Of a DNA stretch of 46,774 bases, positions 31,983 to 40,082 are shown piece after piece. Under the pieces are notes generated by a model. The model saw only the letters and a list, made by a program, of their open reading frames with translations. It did not search any database and was not told the origin of the DNA. Origin of the DNA: Candidatus Wallbacteria bacterium. GTDB lineage: Bacteria; Muiribacteriota; UBA6191; JACPRK01. Positions within the stretch are counted from its first letter, which is position 1. Every line of letters begins with the position of its first letter. The translations under genes and the position numbers were made by a program. The stretch lies in NCBI GenBank assembly GCA_016190005.1, contig JACPRK010000026.1:1-46774 (forward strand), in the 5' to 3' direction.

Positions 31983-34900
31983 TCAGGCGGCCGGGATGCG
32001 GAACTTGACCAGGCACCCCTTGCCGGGCTTGCTCTTGATCTCGACGCGACCCTTCATCTGGCCGACGTAGCGCTGCACGATCGCCAGTCCCAGCCCCAGC
32101 CCGTTCTTGCAGCCGCTCACTCCGGGCGCGGTCACGTCACCGATGCCCTCCTTGAGCCCCGGGCCGCTGTCGAGGATGCTGATCTCGGCGAAGTCGCGTC
32201 CGCCCTCGCCCATTCGCTTCGTCGTGAACCCGAGCCTCCCCCCGGGCGGCAGGAAGCAGAAGCTGTTTACCACGACCTGCTCCAGGCACTCCAGCAGCCG
32301 CTTGCCGTCCGCGGCGCCGGCCAGGGGTTGGGGGTCGAGCGAGGTCGTCAGCGTGATGGCGTCGATGGCGACCGCATTTCCGGAAACCAGCCGGGCCCGC
32401 TCTGCAAGGTCGGCGAGCCGGGTCAGCAGCTTCTCTTTGAGCAGCGAGTTGACGTCCACTTTCTCCGCGTGCGACGGCGCCGTGTCCGAGAAGGACTTGA
32501 GGTTCTCCAGGAAGATCCCCAGGAGCGAGGCATTCTCCCGGGCAGCGGCTGACTCCTGCGCGCCCGAGCGCGAGTCCAGCGCCCGCAGCACGTCGGCTGC
32601 CAGTGACGCGGCGAGCGTCAGGGGGCGATGAAAGTCGACCAGATTGGTCACGCGGGAGAGCCTCTCGAGGTGATCGATGAGCTCGCTCACCTGTGGAGAG
32701 GTCGGGGTCTGGGCGACGGGCGCTCCTGCCTCCGCCGGCCCCCCCGGCGCCGCTTCGCCGGTCGAGACTTCGAGCTGCCCGGCCGCCGCCGTCTCTTCGG
32801 GCTGCGGCTGGGCGGACATTGTCAGACGCTTCACCTCATCGAGCGACGTGATACCGCGTAGCGCCTTGACCAGTGCGGATTCGCGCAGCGTCAGCATCCC
32901 CTCCTGGAGCGCCGTCTGGTAGAGGGCGAAGTTCCCAGCGCCCGCGATGATCTTCTCCCGGAACGATTCGGTGAAGAAGAGCACCTCGTGGATGCCCATC
33001 CGACCCCTGTAACCCTCGTTGCACTCGTTGCAGCCCTTGGGCTCGAACATCGGCAGCGCCGACGCGTCGGCGGCGTGCCCCGCGAGCGCCAGGAGCCTGG
33101 GTGAAAGCCCCCACTGGAGCAGCTCCTCCCGCGGCGTCGTGACGGCAACTCGGCACTGCGTGCAGACCTTGCGGATCAGCCGCTGGGCCAGGATGACCCG
33201 CACGGCCGAGGCGATGACGAACCGGTCGATCCCCATCGTGATCAGTCGGTCGATGGTCCCCACCGCGTCATTGGTGTGCAGCGTCGAGAGCACCAGGTGA
33301 CCCGTCATGGCGGCCTTGAAGGCGATGGAGGCGCTGTCGAGGTCGCGGATCTCGCCCAGCAGGATGATGTCGGGGTCCTGGCGCAGGAAGGAGCGGAGCA
33401 CTGCGCTGAAGGTGAGGCCGATCTCGGGTTTGATCGCAACCTGCGTGATCCCGTGTACCGAGTACTCCACCGGGTCCTCCGCGGTGTGGATGTTGACCTT
33501 GGGATCGAGCAGCTCGTGCAAGGCGCTGTAGAGGGTGGTGCTCTTGCCGCTGCCGGTCGGGCCCGTGACGAGCACGATGCCGTTTGGGGCGTGGATGCCG
33601 GCCCGCAGGTCCGTCAGCGCCTTCTCTTCGAGACCCAACTCATCCATCGACACCTGGGAGCGGCTCTGGTCCAGCAGCCGGATCACGATCTTCTCGCCCC
33701 AGACGATGGGGCAGATGGAAACACGGAAGTCGATGACCTTGTTGTCGACGCGCATCCGGAACTTGCCGTCCTGAGGCATGCGGATCTCGGCGATGTCGAG
33801 GTTGCACATCACCTTGATGCGGCTGCAGATGGCGGGCGCGGCCTCGATCGGCGGCTTCATCACGTCCGAGAGGACACCGTCGATGCGGAAGCGTATGCGC
33901 AGCTCCGTCTCGGCAGGGTCGAAGTGGATGTCGCTGGCGCCCTTCTGGACGGCCAACCCGATGATCTTGTTGATCAGGTTGACGATCGGCGTCGCTTCCT
34001 CGGTGAATCCGGTGTCCGAGGCGGCGGGCCCGCCCGCGGAAGTGGTGTCGAGCATGCTGAGCAGCTCGTCCTCTTCTCCCAGGAAGTTCTTGACCGCGGC
34101 GTCGTAGTCCGACTTGGTAATGATGACCGGCAGGACCGTGAAGCTGGTGATGTTCTGGATGTCGTCGAGCGCGAGCACGTTGAGCGGATCGACGATCGCC
34201 ACGGTCAGCATCCGGCCTTCGAGACGGAAGGGGATCAGCTGGTTCTTGAGGCAGAGCCGCTTGGGGACCCTGCCGAAGATCGTGACGTCGGGCGGGGTCT
34301 TGGCCAGATTCACGTAAGGGAGCGCGAGCTGCTTGGAGAGCGCCATCGCGATGTCGCGCTCCTTGACGGTGCCCATCTCCACCAGCGCCTCTCCCAGGCG
34401 TTGTTTGTGGGCCCGCGAATGGTCCAGGGCTGCCTTGAGCTGGTCGGCCGTGATCGTCTTCTGCTCGACCAGGATGTCGCCCAGACGCAGCTTCTTGGCC
34501 TTGGCGGCCTGCTTCTTGATGTCGGCCGAGTGGCGGAGCATCGCCTCGCTCAGGACCTGCTCGGTTACGAAGCCCTTTGCCACCAGCGCCGTGCCGAGGA
34601 GGAGGTTCTTCTCGGAGGCGAAGGCGACGGCTTCGGCGAGCTGCTCGGCGGAAAGGAAACCCTCGTCGACCAGCAGCTCGCCCAGACGCTTTCGTCTGGG
34701 GCCGTCGTCCCGAGGAGGCAGCTGGATGGTGCCCGTGGGGAGGACGTCGGCGGGTACCGCGGTGCGGGCGGCGAAGGCGACCGCGGGGGGAGGCTCCGCG
34801 GGGGCCAGGGTTGCAGCCGCCGGGGGGGCTTCCGGGGCGGCCTGGGCAGCGGCCTGGGGCTCTGGGCGAATCAGCTTGGCCAGTTCGGCGGGCTTGACGA

Positions 34901-35078
34901 GATTGAGCTTGAAGAGGCTGGCCTGGAACGACACGTTTTCGGCAGCGGCGAACTCGAGCGCCTTGCGGACGTCGGCAGCGGCGACGATGCCGCTTTCGAG
35001 CAGGGAACGCGCCATTCGCTTCTCCGAGTTGGAGAGGCTGTACGCGGCTCCGGGGAGCGCCTCCTTGGTGGCTGACAT
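31983..35078 (-). CDS. PilB/GspE-type assembly ATPase fused to a histidine-kinase-like ATPase module
   Basis: 1031 residues from the ATG at 35078 (a GTG at 35117 would add 13). In order: three MshEN-like repeats (about 15-70, 130-185, 197-255), the type II secretion E N-domain (about 270-335), and the hexameric ATPase domain (about 363-755) with Walker A GPTGSGKST (506-514), Walker B IILLGEIRD (571-579) and a four-Cys zinc site (639, 642, 683, 686). A Pro/Ala linker (757-797) follows, then a helical region with LVDFHRPLTLA (813-823). The C-terminal HATPase_c domain has N box with Asn at 938, G1 DSGPG (970-974) and G2 GLGLGL (993-998). In the neighbouring kinase the helix reads IHDFKNPM, so V814 occupies the phospho-histidine position. 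This is a type IV pilus/secretion motor with a built-in GHKL module; role inferred. Confidence 0.9.
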   Translation of the reverse strand: MSATKEALPGAAYSLSNSEKRMARSLLESGIVAAADVRKALEFAAAENVSFQASLFKLNLVKPAELAKLIRPEPQAAAQAAPEAPPAAATLAPAEPPPAVAFAARTAVPADVLPTGTIQLPPRDDGPRRKRLGELLVDEGFLSAEQLAEAVAFASEKNLLLGTALVAKGFVTEQVLSEAMLRHSADIKKQAAKAKKLRLGDILVEQKTITADQLKAALDHSRAHKQRLGEALVEMGTVKERDIAMALSKQLALPYVNLAKTPPDVTIFGRVPKRLCLKNQLIPFRLEGRMLTVAIVDPLNVLALDDIQNITSFTVLPVIITKSDYDAAVKNFLGEEDELLSMLDTTSAGGPAASDTGFTEEATPIVNLINKIIGLAVQKGASDIHFDPAETELRIRFRIDGVLSDVMKPPIEAAPAICSRIKVMCNLDIAEIRMPQDGKFRMRVDNKVIDFRVSICPIVWGEKIVIRLLDQSRSQVSMDELGLEEKALTDLRAGIHAPNGIVLVTGPTGSGKSTTLYSALHELLDPKVNIHTAEDPVEYSVHGITQVAIKPEIGLTFSAVLRSFLRQDPDIILLGEIRDLDSASIAFKAAMTGHLVLSTLHTNDAVGTIDRLITMGIDRFVIASAVRVILAQRLIRKVCTQCRVAVTTPREELLQWGLSPRLLALAGHAADASALPMFEPKGCNECNEGYRGRMGIHEVLFFTESFREKIIAGAGNFALYQTALQEGMLTLRESALVKALRGITSLDEVKRLTMSAQPQPEETAAAGQLEVSTGEAAPGGPAEAGAPVAQTPTSPQVSELIDHLERLSRVTNLVDFHRPLTLAASLAADVLRALDSRSGAQESAAARENASLLGIFLENLKSFSDTAPSHAEKVDVNSLLKEKLLTRLADLAERARLVSGNAVAIDAITLTTSLDPQPLAGAADGKRLLECLEQVVVNSFCFLPPGGRLGFTTKRMGEGGRDFAEISILDSGPGLKEGIGDVTAPGVSGCKNGLGLGLAIVQRYVGQMKGRVEIKSKPGKGCLVKFRIPAA

Positions 35079-35273
35079 GTCTTCAGGGATGCGAGATCCG
35101 CTCGCGGATCTTAACACCCGCGCCGGGGACCCGCAACGCGCTCCCGGTTCCGGGCGCGCACCCGGGCTGCCCGGCGGTCGTCCAAATCAGCTCAAGCTGT
35201 GGCCGGGTCTTGTCGATGATCCTGGAGGAAGCCGGATGGCTGCTCGTCCGGCGAGGTGCGAGGTTCACCGACG

Positions 35274-35573
35274 ATGACGCTTCTGACAGTGAAAGAGCTG
35301 ATGGCTCTCTTGAGGGTCAAACGCAGCACGCTCTATGCGCTGCGGGAGCAGGGACTGCCGGCAATCCGGATCGGACGGTCCATTCGATTCGATCGGGACG
35401 AGGTCGTGGCCTGGGTCAGGAGCCAGCGTTTGGCCCCCGGTGAGAAGTTGAACCTCGGGGAGGAGGCGCGACCAGCGACTGAGCTGCCCGGCCGCCGGCT
35501 AGCGGCATCGGGCACTGCGTCGGGCAGCCGGGCGGGGACGCTTCCGCTGTCGCGGGCGGCCTCGAGGTACTGA
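35274..35573 (+). CDS. Helix-turn-helix (excisionase/MerR-like, HTH_17) protein
   Basis: Small DNA-binding protein of 99 residues from the ATG at 35274. The first 52 residues are a complete HTH_17 domain: TVKELMALLRVKRSTLYALREQ and the wing IRIGRSIRFDRDEVVAWV. The remaining 45 residues are low-complexity and may be disordered. Its stop overlaps the next start (TGATG at 35571-35575), so the two are coupled. This class includes excisionases and small regulators; no integrase or phage gene is nearby, so a regulatory role is more likely. Confidence 0.82.
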   Translation: MTLLTVKELMALLRVKRSTLYALREQGLPAIRIGRSIRFDRDEVVAWVRSQRLAPGEKLNLGEEARPATELPGRRLAASGTASGSRAGTLPLSRAASRY

Positions 35574-35821
35574 TGGAGCTGCTGGCGACGGCGCTGCAGC
35601 CGTACAACGCTCTGCCGACCGAAACGGTCTTTTCAATTCTCTTGCTTGTCGTGATCGCCGGGGCCGGTATCATTTTCTCCGTCCGGGAGATAGTCTCACG
35701 GGGGCTCTGGAACCAGCGTTTCCAGGAGAACAGCCGGCTGAGGCTGGGCCACGTCATCCGCAGCGCCGCGCGGAGCCGACAGCCCGCCTTCCAGCGCTTG
35801 CGGCGTAACCCGACGAGCTGA
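35573..35821 (+). CDS. Small single-span membrane protein
   Basis: 82 residues, start overlapping the HTH gene's stop. One clear hydrophobic helix (TVFSILLLVVIAGAGIIFSV, about 18-37) is followed by a strongly basic tail with many arginines, giving a probable N-out, C-in topology. Family not recognised. The last 68 nt overlap, tail to tail, the end of the phospholipase/nuclease gene on the other strand. Confidence 0.6.
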   Translation: MELLATALQPYNALPTETVFSILLLVVIAGAGIIFSVREIVSRGLWNQRFQENSRLRLGHVIRSAARSRQPAFQRLRRNPTS

Positions 35822-36608
35822 GGCGCGCCCGCCTGCGAAGCGAGGCGTATCCGAAGTAAGCGAGCAGCACCGCTGCCGCCTGGCCTGCCTCGGAGCTGGC
35901 GCCGGCCGGTGGGCCGCCTCGAGCGGGCGGGGGCACCGAGGCCCAGAGGTCGAGTGTCGCGGCGACGCTCTCGCGCAGGCGGACCCGGGTGAGCTCCGTC
36001 ACGGGAGCCAGACCCTTTCCAGACAGATAGGCGTGCTCGATGGGCTCGTAGCCGGCGTGGGCCGCGCGGGCGAGCGCCTCGAGCGCGCTTCGCACGTCGG
36101 CCGGAGGAGCTGCAGACCGGGCCGTCACTGGGCCGAACTCGTCGAGCAGGCGTTCGACTTCCTTCTCGTAGCGCGCGTGATAGCGGTCTTCGAATGGGCG
36201 GCCGGGCCCTCCGTCGGTGTGGAGCGGTTGCGAGAGATCGGCGGCGATGTGGCAGAGGCGTCCGAGCTCGAAGGCCAGCTCGGCTCCGGCGGCAGGCGAC
36301 TCCTTGCCGAGGCGCCAGATCATCGCCGCGGCCCTGCGGGGAGCCTCGCCGAAGTGAGCGCCGCCCTCGGTGGGAACGACGTGCCAGACGTGGGCTTGCG
36401 GCGGGATATGGCCCCGGCCGCGCCGGTCGGGCGCGGTTGCTCCGTTCAGCAGGACCTCCCGATTGGCTAGGGCGACGCGGCCGACTGGTCCTGGGGCCAG
36501 CTCGGCGGCGCGAGCTGCGATCCAGCGGTGCGTGCGCGCCGACCAGGCGGCGGCGTCCGGGCTGGAGACGGCCAGAAGCCAGAAGAGCCAGAAGAGCGCG
36601 CGTGTCAT
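35754..36608 (-). CDS. Zinc-dependent phospholipase C / S1-P1 nuclease family protein
   Basis: Secreted trinuclear-zinc phosphodiesterase of 284 residues. The signal peptide (RALFWLFWLLAVSSPDAAA) would be cut just before W22, leaving the N-terminal Trp that ligates zinc in this family. With mature numbering, W1 and H6 (WSARTH) match. Further likely ligands are D in ATAPD, H in HVWHVV, H and D in CHIAADLSQPLHT, and the H-x3-E pair HARYE, the phospholipase-C form (S1/P1 nucleases have H-x3-D). After about residue 225 the sequence turns Ala/Gly/Arg-rich. Substrate (phospholipid or nucleic acid) cannot be decided here. It overlaps the preceding small membrane protein gene tail to tail. Confidence 0.82.
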   Translation of the reverse strand: MTRALFWLFWLLAVSSPDAAAWSARTHRWIAARAAELAPGPVGRVALANREVLLNGATAPDRRGRGHIPPQAHVWHVVPTEGGAHFGEAPRRAAAMIWRLGKESPAAGAELAFELGRLCHIAADLSQPLHTDGGPGRPFEDRYHARYEKEVERLLDEFGPVTARSAAPPADVRSALEALARAAHAGYEPIEHAYLSGKGLAPVTELTRVRLRESVAATLDLWASVPPPARGGPPAGASSEAGQAAAVLLAYFGYASLRRRARLSSSGYAASAGRRAVGSARRCG

Positions 36609-36687
36609 GCGGGGAGTCTTACCCGCCGCAGACGGGGGGGCGCACCACCAATGTGGTGAAACGGTGTGAAATGACCCGCGCCAGGAG

Positions 36688-38454
36688 CTAGTACTTCAGC
36701 CGGATCTTCTGCTTCTGGGTGTCGGCGACGGGCGTGACCGCTGTGCGCGACGCAGCGTCGTCGAACTGGGTCCCGCGACCGCGGTCCTCGTGATCGTAGA
36801 ACTGGATGAATCCGCGCTCCAGCAGGATGTTGATGAGGTTCTCGATCTTCTTGAACCGGTAGGTGTCCTGGGGCAGCTTGTATCCCAGCTCCGTGTACTT
36901 GTTCTCCTCGATGAAGAAGAAGAACTGGATGATGTTCATGCTGCCTTCGGGCGCGTCGCGGTTCTTATCGATGTAGAGGTTGATGATGTCGATCTTGGGC
37001 AGCCGCTGCGAATCCCGCTTCATCGCCTCGGCCTTGTGCTTGAGCTGCTCGTAGAGCTCGTTGGTGTCGCCCCAGTCCTTGCCGAGAATCATCGCCACGT
37101 CCAGGTCGTACTCGATGTCGCCCGAGCCCTTGCAGTGCAGCATCGTGGGGCGCTCTGCGCCTGGAGTGGCGTCGATGACGCAGCCCTCCTTGCTCAGGGA
37201 GCTGATCGCGATGATGGGGCAGTTGAGCTCGATGGCGAGCTGCTTGAGGCTTGTGGAGATCTCCTCGACTTTGAACTTTTCGTTGTCGTAGTTCCTGGCC
37301 AGCGGCATCTTCTGGATGTAGTCGATGAAGATGACGATGTTGGACGTGTCGAACTCGCTCATCACGTTGTAGGCGTGCCCGCGGATGCGCTCGATCGTCT
37401 CGTCCTTGGTGCTCTCCACGATGAAGAGGCTGTCCTGGTACTGCGCCATCTTCTTGAGGCCGTCGGCCAGCTTCGCCTTCTTCACGGGGTCGTTCAAGAT
37501 GCGCTTGCGCTGCAGCGTCCCCGGGTTGATGTAGCTCTCCTTGGATAGGAGCCGGTAGGTGAGGTTCTTCTTCGTCTGCTCGAAGGTGAAGAAGAGCACG
37601 GGGATGCGGTTCTCGCGGGCGCAGTAGGTGGCGATGTCGAGGACCAGGTTCGTCTTGCCGCGGCGGGGCGCGCCGGCCAGGCCGTAGAGGAAACCCTTGC
37701 GCAGGCCCGAGAGCGTCTCGTTGAGGATGTTGAACGGCTTGATGCTGAACCCGATGATGTCCTTGTCGCCGTGCGCTTCGCGATACTCGAAGTCGTGGAG
37801 GATGTCCTCCATCTCCATCCGCACCACGTTGATGCGCTTGCTGACCGAAAGCTTCTGGATCGTGTGGAGCTTGTCGATGGAAGCGGCAATGAACTGGTCG
37901 ATCTCCTCGCGGCTGGGCGACTTATCCCAGTTGGTGAAGCGGAAGACCTCCTCGCCGATCTCCTTCAAGCGCCTGAGCGAGAAGCGGCTCTTGACGAGCC
38001 CGACGTAGCTCATCAGCTGCTCCAGAGTGGGGACGGGGACCTCGACGACCTTCTCGTAGAACTGATCCAGCGCCACGGTCATCAGGCCGTTGGCTTTGAG
38101 CTTGGTGCGGACGAGGAGCTTGTCCCAGGACTCGTTCTTGGGCTCCGAGTCGTGCAGCGAGGCGATGGCCTTGGCCAGCTTCTGCGCCGGCAAGAGGTCC
38201 AGCATCTCGGGGATGAAGCCCTGCTCGACGGCTTTGACGAGCATGAACTTGTTGTCGATGAAGCCGTTGAGGATGGCGAAGTCGTAGTTGATGCCTCCGC
38301 GCTCCACCGAGGCCTCGGCGGCGAGCTCCTCGGGGAGGCCGATCGACTTGATGTACTGGCAGAACGGACACGGCTTGTCGTCATCGGGGACCGTGTTGCC
38401 GCACTGCGGGCACTCGGTGGAGCCGCTGGGCCCCTTCGTGAGGGATTCGAACAT
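36688..38454 (-). CDS. DnaB-like RecA-fold ATPase with N-terminal zinc ribbon
   Basis: 588 residues. Residues 15-32 form a zinc ribbon (CPQC at 15-18 and CPFC at 29-32). A helical region (about 40-200) only distantly recalls the DnaB N-domain. The C-terminal half is a DnaB-type RecA motor: GLRKGFLYGLAGAPRRGKTNL with Walker A at 261-268, FFTFEQ, Walker B IVIFIDYIQ (373-381), AISSLSKEG (usual ISQLSR), the CKGSGDIEYDLDVAMIL segment and IDKNRDAPEG (usual KNRNGPTG), the arginine-finger region. It is probably a paralogue of the replicative helicase or a specialised hexameric motor. No replication gene is adjacent. A GC-poor hairpin (CACCAC-CAAT-GTGGTG, 36643-36658) follows its end. Confidence 0.82.
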   Translation of the reverse strand: MFESLTKGPSGSTECPQCGNTVPDDDKPCPFCQYIKSIGLPEELAAEASVERGGINYDFAILNGFIDNKFMLVKAVEQGFIPEMLDLLPAQKLAKAIASLHDSEPKNESWDKLLVRTKLKANGLMTVALDQFYEKVVEVPVPTLEQLMSYVGLVKSRFSLRRLKEIGEEVFRFTNWDKSPSREEIDQFIAASIDKLHTIQKLSVSKRINVVRMEMEDILHDFEYREAHGDKDIIGFSIKPFNILNETLSGLRKGFLYGLAGAPRRGKTNLVLDIATYCARENRIPVLFFTFEQTKKNLTYRLLSKESYINPGTLQRKRILNDPVKKAKLADGLKKMAQYQDSLFIVESTKDETIERIRGHAYNVMSEFDTSNIVIFIDYIQKMPLARNYDNEKFKVEEISTSLKQLAIELNCPIIAISSLSKEGCVIDATPGAERPTMLHCKGSGDIEYDLDVAMILGKDWGDTNELYEQLKHKAEAMKRDSQRLPKIDIINLYIDKNRDAPEGSMNIIQFFFFIEENKYTELGYKLPQDTYRFKKIENLINILLERGFIQFYDHEDRGRGTQFDDAASRTAVTPVADTQKQKIRLKY

Positions 38455-38523
38455 GCGAAGAGGGGCCCGGGGACGGACGGCGAAGGCGCGGAAGGGGCCC
38501 TGGCCGGGATTATAGCCGAAGCG

Positions 38524-38820
38524 TCACTGCTCTGCCTGCTTCTCGGCGAGCAGCCGGAGGATCTTCCGCTGCGAGCGGAAAATTTCGAAGATGAAAACGG
38601 CCAGGATCAGAAGGATGATGCTGAAGGCGATCGTCAGCATGTAGGCGGCCGTGATGAAGTTCTCCAGCCGGATCTGGCCCGGTTCGAGCAGCTGGGTGTC
38701 CCAGAGGTTGAGCGCCGACTTGAGCCAGTGGACGCCCGCGAGCAGGAAGACGACGTGGAGCACGAAGACGCCGAGCCATCCGTACTTCATCACGGTCCAG
38801 TCGTCGATGTTGTGCTTCAC
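38524..38820 (-). CDS. Small membrane protein of the ECF sigma operon
   Basis: 98 residues from GTG 38820, with GGAGGT 6 nt upstream; its start overlaps the anti-sigma stop as GTGA. Two transmembrane helices (LGVFVLHVVFLLAGVHWL and MLTIAFSIILLILAVFIF) are joined by a loop with WDTQLLEPGQIRLEN. The C-terminus is a charged helix (RSQRKILRLLAEKQ). Not a known family to me. Coupling to the sigma and anti-sigma genes suggests a part in the same envelope-stress circuit. Confidence 0.7.
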   Translation of the reverse strand: MKHNIDDWTVMKYGWLGVFVLHVVFLLAGVHWLKSALNLWDTQLLEPGQIRLENFITAAYMLTIAFSIILLILAVFIFEIFRSQRKILRLLAEKQAEQ

Positions 38821-39281
38821 CGGCGGACCTCCAGCAAGACGGGGGTGGGGTCGCGGCGGAAGGCCGCCAGGCCCATCAGGAGGATGAGGCCGTAGAGCAG
38901 GCCGATGCCGTCCAGAGTGGCGCTCAGCTGATCGAGGCTGGCGCTCCAGGCGGCCACGCAGTCCATCAGCGGCTCCATCGACCAGCCCACGTAGGCCGCC
39001 ACGACCGACGCCAGCAAGAGCAGCGAGAGCTTGGGCGCATGCCACTCGATCTCGGGCCCAAGCTCGAGCATCACGGCCGCTCGCTGGCGCTCGAAGAACT
39101 CGGGCGGCGGCACTGCAAGCGGGGTCCGGGCCAGCAGCTGCTCGAGCTGCCTGGCTTGCGCGACACTGCGGGCGCAGCTCGGGCACCGGGCGATGTGGGC
39201 CGTGGCGGCGGTTTGCGCTTCCGGCGGGACCTCGCCGGCCAGGAACTCTTCCAGCTGATTGTCGAGCTCATTGCAGTTCAT
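38817..39281 (-). CDS. Zinc-finger anti-sigma factor, membrane-anchored
   Basis: 154 residues from ATG 39281 (GGAG 8 nt upstream; a TTG at 39302 would overlap the sigma gene). The N-terminus is a ZAS-type anti-sigma domain: MNCNELDNQLEEFL then AHIARCPSC, giving the H-x3-C-x2-C site with an early Cys. Two hydrophobic segments follow (LSLLLLASVVAAYVGW and IGLLYGLILLMGLAAF), so it is an inner-membrane protein with the zinc domain in the cytoplasm. It lies 13 nt after the sigma factor gene and overlaps the next gene by 4 nt. Confidence 0.88.
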   Translation of the reverse strand: MNCNELDNQLEEFLAGEVPPEAQTAATAHIARCPSCARSVAQARQLEQLLARTPLAVPPPEFFERQRAAVMLELGPEIEWHAPKLSLLLLASVVAAYVGWSMEPLMDCVAAWSASLDQLSATLDGIGLLYGLILLMGLAAFRRDPTPVLLEVRR

Positions 39282-39294
39282 ATCGTTTTCTCCG

Positions 39295-39846
39295 TCATCC
39301 AAGATACTTCTTCAGCTTCTCCCGGAGAAGCCGCCGGGCATGGAAGAGCCGCGATTTAACGGTGCCGACGGGGCAGTCCAGGATTTGTGCGGCGGTCTCC
39401 TGATCGAGCTCCCCGTCCAGGGAAAGGGCGATGACCTTCTGCATTTTGGGCGGAAGTGTGCGCAGTGCTTGCTCCAGCGCAACGCCCAGCTCGGCGGTCT
39501 CGGGTCCCTCCAGGGCCGGGGTCTCGGCGCCCATGCCGATCGGCTCCTCGTCGAACAGAAAGGCCTGCTCGCGCTCCCGGCCCGCGCGCCTGCGATAGTC
39601 GATGGCGCGGTTGAGGGCGATTCGGAGCAACCAGCTCTTGAAGATCGCGGGATCTTGCAGGCCCGGCAGCGCGCGATAGGCTTTGACGAACACCTCCTGG
39701 GTCACGTCGTCGGCCAGGTGCGAGTCCGAGAGCACGCGAAACACCGTGAAGAACACCTGTCGTTGGAACCGCGTCACCAGCCTCTCGAAGGCCGCGCGGT
39801 CACCTCGCTGGCTCGCGAGGACGTCATCCGAAAGCTCATCGACCAT
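39295..39846 (-). CDS. ECF (RpoE-like) sigma factor
   Basis: Group 4 sigma factor of 183 residues. Region 2 runs from about 18 to 85 (FERLVTRFQRQVFFTVFRVL, DDVTQEVFVKAYRAL, FKSWLLRIALNRAIDYRRR). Region 4 runs from about 125 to 180 (LPPKMQKVIALSLDGEL, TAAQILDCPVGTVKSRLFHARRLLREKL). It is followed by its likely anti-sigma partner and a small membrane protein in one operon. A candidate ECF-type promoter lies directly upstream (39874-39898), suggesting autoregulation. Confidence 0.95.
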   Translation of the reverse strand: MVDELSDDVLASQRGDRAAFERLVTRFQRQVFFTVFRVLSDSHLADDVTQEVFVKAYRALPGLQDPAIFKSWLLRIALNRAIDYRRRAGREREQAFLFDEEPIGMGAETPALEGPETAELGVALEQALRTLPPKMQKVIALSLDGELDQETAAQILDCPVGTVKSRLFHARRLLREKLKKYLG

Positions 39847-39873
39847 GCTCTAACGCGGCTCTCTACCATGCTA

Positions 39874-39898
39874 GACGCGGCCATGGAAGGCTGGTTCA
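39874..39898 (-). promoter_or_regulatory. Candidate ECF-type autoregulatory promoter
   Basis: On the minus strand TGAAC (39898-39894) is followed after 16 nt by CGTC (39877-39874), then about 27 nt to the sigma ATG. AAC-N16-CGT(C/A) is the layout of many ECF promoters (for example SigW-like). It was found by eye; no other copies were searched for systematically. Confidence 0.45.
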
Positions 39899-39946
39899 AA
39901 GATGTTCGGACGCGTTTCCGGGCTATGCGGGCGGGGCGCATTCCCT

Positions 39947-39975
39947 TTGACACTGCGGTTGCCCTGTGATATCCT
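39947..39975 (+). promoter_or_regulatory. Strong sigma70-like promoter of rplY
   Basis: A perfect TTGACA (39947-39952), 17-nt spacer and TATCCT (39970-39975). It implies a leader of about 100 nt before the L25 ATG. The leader contains a 5-bp hairpin GGGCC-TAT-GGCCC (40030-40042), possibly extended by flanking GTCG/CGAC pairing, then AAGGAGAG as ribosome site. Confidence 0.7.
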
Positions 39976-40082
39976 ACGGGGTCCCTGGAGGCGCAACTCA
40001 ACAACAACTGCCTTCGGGTGTCGTCGGAGGGGCCTATGGCCCTTGCGACCGTTTTATCGCCATTTAGCCAAGGAGAGAAGTC

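Noticed and set aside
35079-35273. Possible mobile-element boundary near the HTH_17 (excisionase-like) gene
   Set aside because: No integrase, att-like direct repeat or inverted repeats seen in the region.
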